Source: Gammaproteobacteria bacterium (GTDB lineage: Bacteria; Pseudomonadota; Gammaproteobacteria; Burkholderiales; Nitrosomonadaceae). From it: 64,000 nucleotides of DNA. Under the pieces are notes generated by a model, which saw nothing but the letters and a program-made list of their open reading frames with translations, was not told the origin of the DNA and did no database searches. The stretch lies in the NCBI GenBank assembly GCA_015709615.1, contig CP054179.1, positions 2,294,001 to 2,358,000 on the forward strand. The letters are read 5' to 3'. Both the position numbers and the translations under genes were made by a program. Positions within the stretch are counted from its first letter, which is position 1, and every line of letters starts with the position of its first letter. Shown one piece after another: positions 59,479 to 64,000 of the stretch.

Positions 59479-61116
59479 TCAGCGGTGTGCTTTGAAGTAA
59501 TTGATCAGACCGTTGGTGGACGCGTCATGCGAAGTCACCGCACCGTCCGGTTGCAGTTCGGCTAGGATTTTTCCCGCCAGTTGCTTGCCGAGTTCCACGC
59601 CCCATTGATCGAACGGATTGATGTTCCAAATCACGCTTTGCACGAACACTTTGTGTTCATACAGCGCAATCAATGCGCCGAGCGTTTGTGGATCAAGCTT
59701 TTTGAACAGAATCGACGTGGTCGGACGGTTGCCGGGAAAAATCTTGTGCGGCAGCAGTTGTTCAATGGCGTCCGCGCTCATGCCCTGCGCCATAAGCTCG
59801 GCGCGGACTTCCCGTCCATTCTTGCCGGTCATCAACGCTTCCGTTTGTGCGAAGAAATTCGCCAGTAGCATGCGGTGATGTTCACCCACCGGATAATGGC
59901 TTTGGCAAGGTGCGAGAAAATCGGCGGAAACGGTTTGCGTGCCCTGATGCAACAGCTGATAAAACGCATGCTGGCCGTTGGTGCCGGGTTCGCCCCAAAC
60001 CACCGCGCCGGTGGCGTAATCGACCGCTTCACCGTCGCGCGTGATACGTTTGCCATTGCTTTCCATTTCCAGTTGCTGCAAATAAGCGGGAAAGCGGTGC
60101 AGCGATTGGTCGTACGGCAATACCGCATGTGATGATGTGGCGAAAAAATTGATTTGCCAGATGCCGATCAAGCCGAGCATCACCGGCAGGTTTTTCTCCA
60201 GTGGCGCGGTGGCGAAGTGTTGATCCATGGCGCGCGCACCGGCGAGCAACGCATAAAAGTTGTCCATGCCGATGGCCAGCGCAATCGGCAAACCGATCGC
60301 CGACCACAACGAATAACGCCCGCCGACCCAATCCCAGAATTCAAACATATTAGCCGGATCGATACCGAATTTTTCCACCGCGGTGCGATTGGTCGATACC
60401 GCGACAAAATGCTGGGCAATATCGGCTTCGCTGCCGCCGTGTTCAAGAAACCATCGGCGCGCGGAATGCGCGTTGGTGAGCGTTTCCTGCGTGGTGAACG
60501 TTTTCGATGCGATGATGAATAGCGTCGTCGCCGGGTCGAGATGGCGCAGCGTTTCAGCCAATTGCGCGCCGTCGATGTTGGAAATGAAATGCGGACGGAT
60601 ACCATTGAGGCGATACGGTTTTAGCGCTTCGGTCACCATCACCGGGCCGAGGTCCGAACCGCCGATGCCGATGTTGACGATGTCGGTGAACATCTTGCCG
60701 CTGTAGCCTTTACGCGCGCCGCTGTGCACCGCAATCGAGAAACGCTCCATCTGCTTCAGTACGCGTTTGACTTCCGGCAGCACGTCGATGCCGTCCACAT
60801 GAACCGGTTGCTCGCTGCGCAATGCGATATGCAACGCCGCACGCTGCTCGGTCGAATTGATTTTTTCTCCGGCGAACATGCGTCCGATCCAATCGCTCAG
60901 TTTTTGCTGCCGCGCCAGCGCCAGCAGCAGATCGACCGTTTCTTGCCGGATCGGTTGTTTGGAAAAATCGAGCAACAGATCGCTCAGTGTCAATGAGAAT
61001 TTTTCGAAGCGTTGCGGATCCTGCTGGAACAGGTCGCGCAAATGCTGTTGCGCTATGCTGGTGTGATGCGCTTGCAAAGCGAGCCAGGCCGGTGATTGCG
61101 TAAGTGATGACGTCAT
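59479..61116 (-). CDS. pgi: glucose-6-phosphate isomerase
   Basis: Pgi interconverts glucose-6-phosphate and fructose-6-phosphate. The 545-residue length is normal. Signatures are VNIGIGGSDLGPVM, FIIASKTFTTQETLTNAHSA, WVGGRYSLWSAIGLPIALAI and the C-terminal NPFDQWGVELGKQLA. The catalytic Glu lies in the GEPGTNGQHAFYQLLHQG region. Its place between glgA and the GH57 genes links gluconeogenic flux to glycogen formation and recovery. Confidence 0.95.
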   Translation of the reverse strand: MTSSLTQSPAWLALQAHHTSIAQQHLRDLFQQDPQRFEKFSLTLSDLLLDFSKQPIRQETVDLLLALARQQKLSDWIGRMFAGEKINSTEQRAALHIALRSEQPVHVDGIDVLPEVKRVLKQMERFSIAVHSGARKGYSGKMFTDIVNIGIGGSDLGPVMVTEALKPYRLNGIRPHFISNIDGAQLAETLRHLDPATTLFIIASKTFTTQETLTNAHSARRWFLEHGGSEADIAQHFVAVSTNRTAVEKFGIDPANMFEFWDWVGGRYSLWSAIGLPIALAIGMDNFYALLAGARAMDQHFATAPLEKNLPVMLGLIGIWQINFFATSSHAVLPYDQSLHRFPAYLQQLEMESNGKRITRDGEAVDYATGAVVWGEPGTNGQHAFYQLLHQGTQTVSADFLAPCQSHYPVGEHHRMLLANFFAQTEALMTGKNGREVRAELMAQGMSADAIEQLLPHKIFPGNRPTTSILFKKLDPQTLGALIALYEHKVFVQSVIWNINPFDQWGVELGKQLAGKILAELQPDGAVTSHDASTNGLINYFKAHR

Positions 61117-61168
61117 GTTTTTATCGGTTGGCGAAGATGATGAGTTGTGTGATTTCTTTACGGCTTCG

Positions 61169-63181
61169 TTATCGCGCGTGCGCCTTAATTTCCAGTGTGA
61201 CGATTAATTGCGGTGCTGTTACCGGCCATTCCAGCAACAGCATCGTGGCTTGCATGATTTTCTCAAATCCGCTTTCGGATTGCGACACCGAAAAGTGCGG
61301 ACGGGCGCGCAACGTGACCGGATGGGAAGTTCTGAGCACCACGCTGCCGCCCAGCGTATCGTCGTCCAAGGCGATTTCCGTCAAGTTATTCAATTCCAGC
61401 CATTGGCCGAAACCGCCGGGAATTTTTCCCTGATAGATATAACGCCCGCCTATGCCATCGCAGCTCGGCATGGCTAGGTTGATTTCGGTGCTGAAACCCT
61501 GTTCCGGTTTGGCGGTGAATTGGTACGTAACCTGCAAGCGGTTGCCGTCCAGCATGATGAGCTTATGAACCGGGTACGCTGTGTTGTCCGATTCGAAGTG
61601 ACTGTTTTCCAGCGCCGCGGCCAAAGACCGGTACGTGACGAACATGCCGTCCAGGCGATCGACGAACAGGCTGCGCGGATGATCGTCGGGCGCGATATCT
61701 TCGGCGCTGATATCGTGCTTGTAGCTGATGCGATCGTGCGCGGATGCGATGCCATTGGTTGCGTGATTCGACGAATGGCGCGTGCTCGGATGGATTTTCT
61801 GATAATAGTGCTCGACCTGGCAGCGCAGGGTATCGCCGAAGTTGTGCTTCAGCGGGTAAGCATCGAACTCGCAGACACTGGCGAAGCGATCCAGTTTCAA
61901 CACGGCTTGCAAGATGCCATTGTGCAGATAGGCTTCTTCCACGCCGTCCAGATCGGTATCGGCAGTGAAGCAGGCCGGACGCGGCGCGCAAGCATCCAGC
62001 AAGGCTTCCAGTTCAACCAGGGCGTTGTAGACGGCGCGGCGCAGATGCGGCAAGTACAAGCCGCCGAACAGGCCGTGCCAGTAGGCATCGTTGGCTTGCG
62101 CTTCGTACAGTTTTTGCTGCATCAGCGGGGTGCGCTGTTTTTCCGGCAATGCGTTCAACCGCGCCGACAGGCTCAGCATGCGCTTGTGCATCCAATTGGA
62201 TTCCGGGTAGCGGGAAAAGAAGTTTTTCCAGATGCCGCCACGCAAGAATGCTTTCTTGTGTTCGTACCAGCCGCTGGTTTTGGCTTGTTGCACCAGATCC
62301 GCGTAGGTGTTGGCGGATTGCGCCGGCAGGGTCCATTCGTTCATTTCAATGTACGAAACCGTCGGCAGGTAGACGATGCCGCGGGTTTTTTCACTGGCGT
62401 GGTATTCGCTGTAATGCTGCGTGCTGATTTTATCCGACGCCAGCACGCCTTGAATGAAACGCTCGAGCCAGCCTTTTTCGTATACCCACTGGTAAGTCTC
62501 CGGCCAGATGCCGAATTTTTCGATGTCGTCGAAATAAATCGCGGCTGCGGTGGTGTGCTGCGTGTGCTGATCGGCTAACGATTCGAGGTAGGCGATGGTT
62601 TCTTCCACTGGAGAAAACGGAATTTTGTAGCGCAGCGCTTCGGAAATCGGGAATAAGTCGAGCTTATGGGAATCTTCTTCGGTGGTGAAATAACCGTTCA
62701 ATTCTTCGTGCGTTTTCCCGGCGCAGAGAAAATGATAGTCGTCCACGGTGACGTAGCGGATGCCGCAATCCGCCAGCGCCGGAACGACGGTGGATTCCCA
62801 CACGCGCTCGGTCAGCCATGCGCCTTGCGGGCGTTGACCGAATTTTGCCGCCAGTTTCTGCGAGAAGGCTTCGATCTGTCCGGTGCGGTCGCGGTTGGGA
62901 ATGACCGCCAGCACCGGTTCGGTATCTCCGGCACCGAATAATTCCACTTGCCGCCGCGCCACCATGTCGTGCAGCAGTTCCATATCGGCGGGGAAACGCT
63001 GCAACAGGTAGTCGAGCAGCCAGCCGGAGAAATGCACGGAAAAACGGAAACCGGGGTAGCGGTGGAGTACTTGCAAGAACGGTTTGTAGCAGCGCAAATG
63101 CGCGTCTTCCAGCACTTCGGGAAAATTGCCGACGGGTTGGTGTGCATGAACACCGAAAAGTAGCGATACACGTTGTGACAT
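61169..63181 (-). CDS. GH57 4-alpha-glucanotransferase/alpha-amylase
   Basis: The product is 670 residues. The GH57 catalytic domain begins VSLLFGVHAHQPVGNFPEVL. The likely nucleophile is the Glu in GAWLTERVWES and the acid/base is the Asp in YFDDIEKFGIWP, the pair defined in Thermococcus litoralis 4-alpha-glucanotransferase. The C-terminal half has the all-beta domains typical of that subgroup (VCEFDAYPLKHNFGDTLRCQ, PDDHPRSLFVDRLDG). It would transfer or hydrolyse alpha-1,4-glucan segments, in step with GlgA. It lies 52 bases upstream of pgi on the same strand. Confidence 0.88.
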   Translation of the reverse strand: MSQRVSLLFGVHAHQPVGNFPEVLEDAHLRCYKPFLQVLHRYPGFRFSVHFSGWLLDYLLQRFPADMELLHDMVARRQVELFGAGDTEPVLAVIPNRDRTGQIEAFSQKLAAKFGQRPQGAWLTERVWESTVVPALADCGIRYVTVDDYHFLCAGKTHEELNGYFTTEEDSHKLDLFPISEALRYKIPFSPVEETIAYLESLADQHTQHTTAAAIYFDDIEKFGIWPETYQWVYEKGWLERFIQGVLASDKISTQHYSEYHASEKTRGIVYLPTVSYIEMNEWTLPAQSANTYADLVQQAKTSGWYEHKKAFLRGGIWKNFFSRYPESNWMHKRMLSLSARLNALPEKQRTPLMQQKLYEAQANDAYWHGLFGGLYLPHLRRAVYNALVELEALLDACAPRPACFTADTDLDGVEEAYLHNGILQAVLKLDRFASVCEFDAYPLKHNFGDTLRCQVEHYYQKIHPSTRHSSNHATNGIASAHDRISYKHDISAEDIAPDDHPRSLFVDRLDGMFVTYRSLAAALENSHFESDNTAYPVHKLIMLDGNRLQVTYQFTAKPEQGFSTEINLAMPSCDGIGGRYIYQGKIPGGFGQWLELNNLTEIALDDDTLGGSVVLRTSHPVTLRARPHFSVSQSESGFEKIMQATMLLLEWPVTAPQLIVTLEIKAHAR

Positions 63182-63262
63182 TCAATGACCCCGGTAAACG
63201 TTATTAAAACGGTGCGACCGCACCTCCGATTTTACTCGCCGCGCAACGCGGCCCGCGATGGA

Positions 63263-64000
63263 TCAGGTGTTATGAGATCGCCGCATGGTGCCGCTTGCTT
63301 CATTGTTGTGCGCATTGCCTTTGCTGATCGATTCCTGCAACACCGGCGGCACCGGCAGTTTGAGCTGGCGGTAAAGGTTTACCAGGTTCAATCTGAATAG
63401 ATGATCGAAACTGGCGACCGAGTGTGCCGGATTGTAATCGCCAAACCACCAGAACCAGTCGGAGCTTTCGCAGGATGCCAATTGCCGGCTGGCTTCGATC
63501 TTTTTTTCGCTGCTCAGGCGGCCGCTTTGCATGACCAGATCGAAACTGTGTTTTGCGGCACATAGCATGTCCCAGGCGCGGTTCTTTTCCTTGTCGCCGA
63601 TCCAGGTCGAAAACGTTCCGTACACCCAGCTGCCGGCTGCCAGCGCCGGTAATGATTGAATGTCATTGGTCTTTTCCGCATCGGCGATATAGTTGCGATA
63701 GGTCGTGGTGCGGATGTGCGGATGATTCTCCAGCAAGCTGTAGAGGTCTTCGAGAAAATAAAAGCCATTGTAAGGATACGATTCCCAGGCGTTCTCTCCA
63801 TCCAGAATCACACTGACCACCGGATTCTCATCGGGCGGTGTGCTGTTGTAAATGCGTTCCAGCGATTGGATAAAATTTTCCGCCGCATCGCGTCCGAACC
63901 ATTTGGAATATTCGAAACCGATCAAATCGGATAATTGATCGTCGCGGAAAAAGCAGATGACTTGTCCGGTTTCACCGTCGAAGCGGTACGGGCGGTACAG
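63263..64000 (-). CDS. GH57-family glycoside hydrolase, C-terminal part (cut by window edge)
   Basis: The frame stays open to the right edge, so the true start lies beyond 64000; an apparent TTG start at 63925 is an internal codon. About 245 residues are visible. VSVILDGENAWESYPYNGFYFL contains the catalytic Asp (LDGENAWE) of the DUF3536/amylopullulanase-like GH57 group. Later parts (TFSTWIGDKEKNRAWDMLCA, ASCESSDWFWWFGDYNPAHS) are also typical of it. It precedes the second GH57 gene by 81 bases and is probably the upstream gene of the glycogen cluster. Substrate specificity is not visible from this part. Confidence 0.85.
   Translation of the reverse strand: MYRPYRFDGETGQVICFFRDDQLSDLIGFEYSKWFGRDAAENFIQSLERIYNSTPPDENPVVSVILDGENAWESYPYNGFYFLEDLYSLLENHPHIRTTTYRNYIADAEKTNDIQSLPALAAGSWVYGTFSTWIGDKEKNRAWDMLCAAKHSFDLVMQSGRLSSEKKIEASRQLASCESSDWFWWFGDYNPAHSVASFDHLFRLNLVNLYRQLKLPVPPVLQESISKGNAHNNEASGTMRRSHNT

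Noticed and set aside
1..64000. CRISPR arrays or cas genes
   Set aside because: No regularly spaced direct repeats and no Cas motifs were seen on either strand.

Overview
The window looks like chromosomal DNA of a betaproteobacterium, most probably an ammonia oxidiser of the Nitrosomonas group. This is inferred from gene content: a homologue of SmbP (small metal-binding periplasmic protein, first described in Nitrosomonas europaea), PEP-CTERM/CAAX-protease surface sorting, a GH57-glgA-pgi glycogen cluster, an E3 subunit carrying its own lipoyl domain, and the rpsF-priB-rpsR-rplI-dnaB order. No rRNA gene, no complete tRNA gene and no CRISPR array was seen.

Layout. (1) 1-7681 is an accessory, AT-richer stretch: an outer-membrane transporter fragment, a VOC protein, an IS481-type element, a NemR-like TetR regulator with a DUF4242 gene and an exported TPR protein, a frameshifted flavin reductase abutted by a damaged IS3 element, and a FitAB/VapBC-type toxin-antitoxin pair. 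It ends in a 45-bp 3' half of tRNA-Thr(UGU), read as the distal attachment site of an island that continues to the left. An intact IS1595 element with a perfect 8-bp target duplication sits 24 bp further on. (2) 8455-17348 is core: an HDOD protein, trpC-trpD-trpG (minus), then rpsF-priB-rpsR-rplI and dnaB (plus), a CPBP protease and a lipoprotein. (3) 17627-28565 is mixed: an SmbP homologue, a MmeI-like type IIL restriction-modification enzyme overlapping an unknown gene, a 2-hydroxyacid dehydrogenase, a PEP-CTERM protein, an SMR transporter, a GST/LysR divergent pair, a decayed IS5 element and a Tat-exported PLP decarboxylase. (4) 28704-34763: greB and dinB flank a 1276-residue protein with an Mrr-like nuclease domain, a STAND-like ATPase and a long helical C-terminus, plus ychJ. 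(5) 34935-51985 is mostly housekeeping and envelope: a PEP-CTERM-associated CPBP protease, PilZ, porin, rluD, bamD, UspA, a hydrolase, a REC-REC-GGDEF protein, a three-gene retropepsin/7TM-transglutaminase/ATP-grasp operon, lpdA, proA and a FecR-like lipoprotein. Two 143-bp inverted copies of a MITE-like repeat flank the porin-rluD-bamD block. (6) 52119-54248 is a solitary AT-rich P-loop ATPase with a zinc ribbon and winged helix. (7) 54444-64000: small proteins, a di-heme cytochrome c lipoprotein, then glgA, pgi and two GH57 enzymes.

The best candidates for undescribed biology are the two AT-rich single-gene insertions, the nuclease-STAND protein (29270-33100) and the P-loop/zinc-ribbon/wHTH ATPase (52119-54248). 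Both look like solitary anti-mobile-element genes and neither can be assigned to a named system from sequence alone. The tRNA-Thr attachment site, the paired MITEs, the exported PLP decarboxylase and the gene overlapping the MmeI-like enzyme also deserve a second look.
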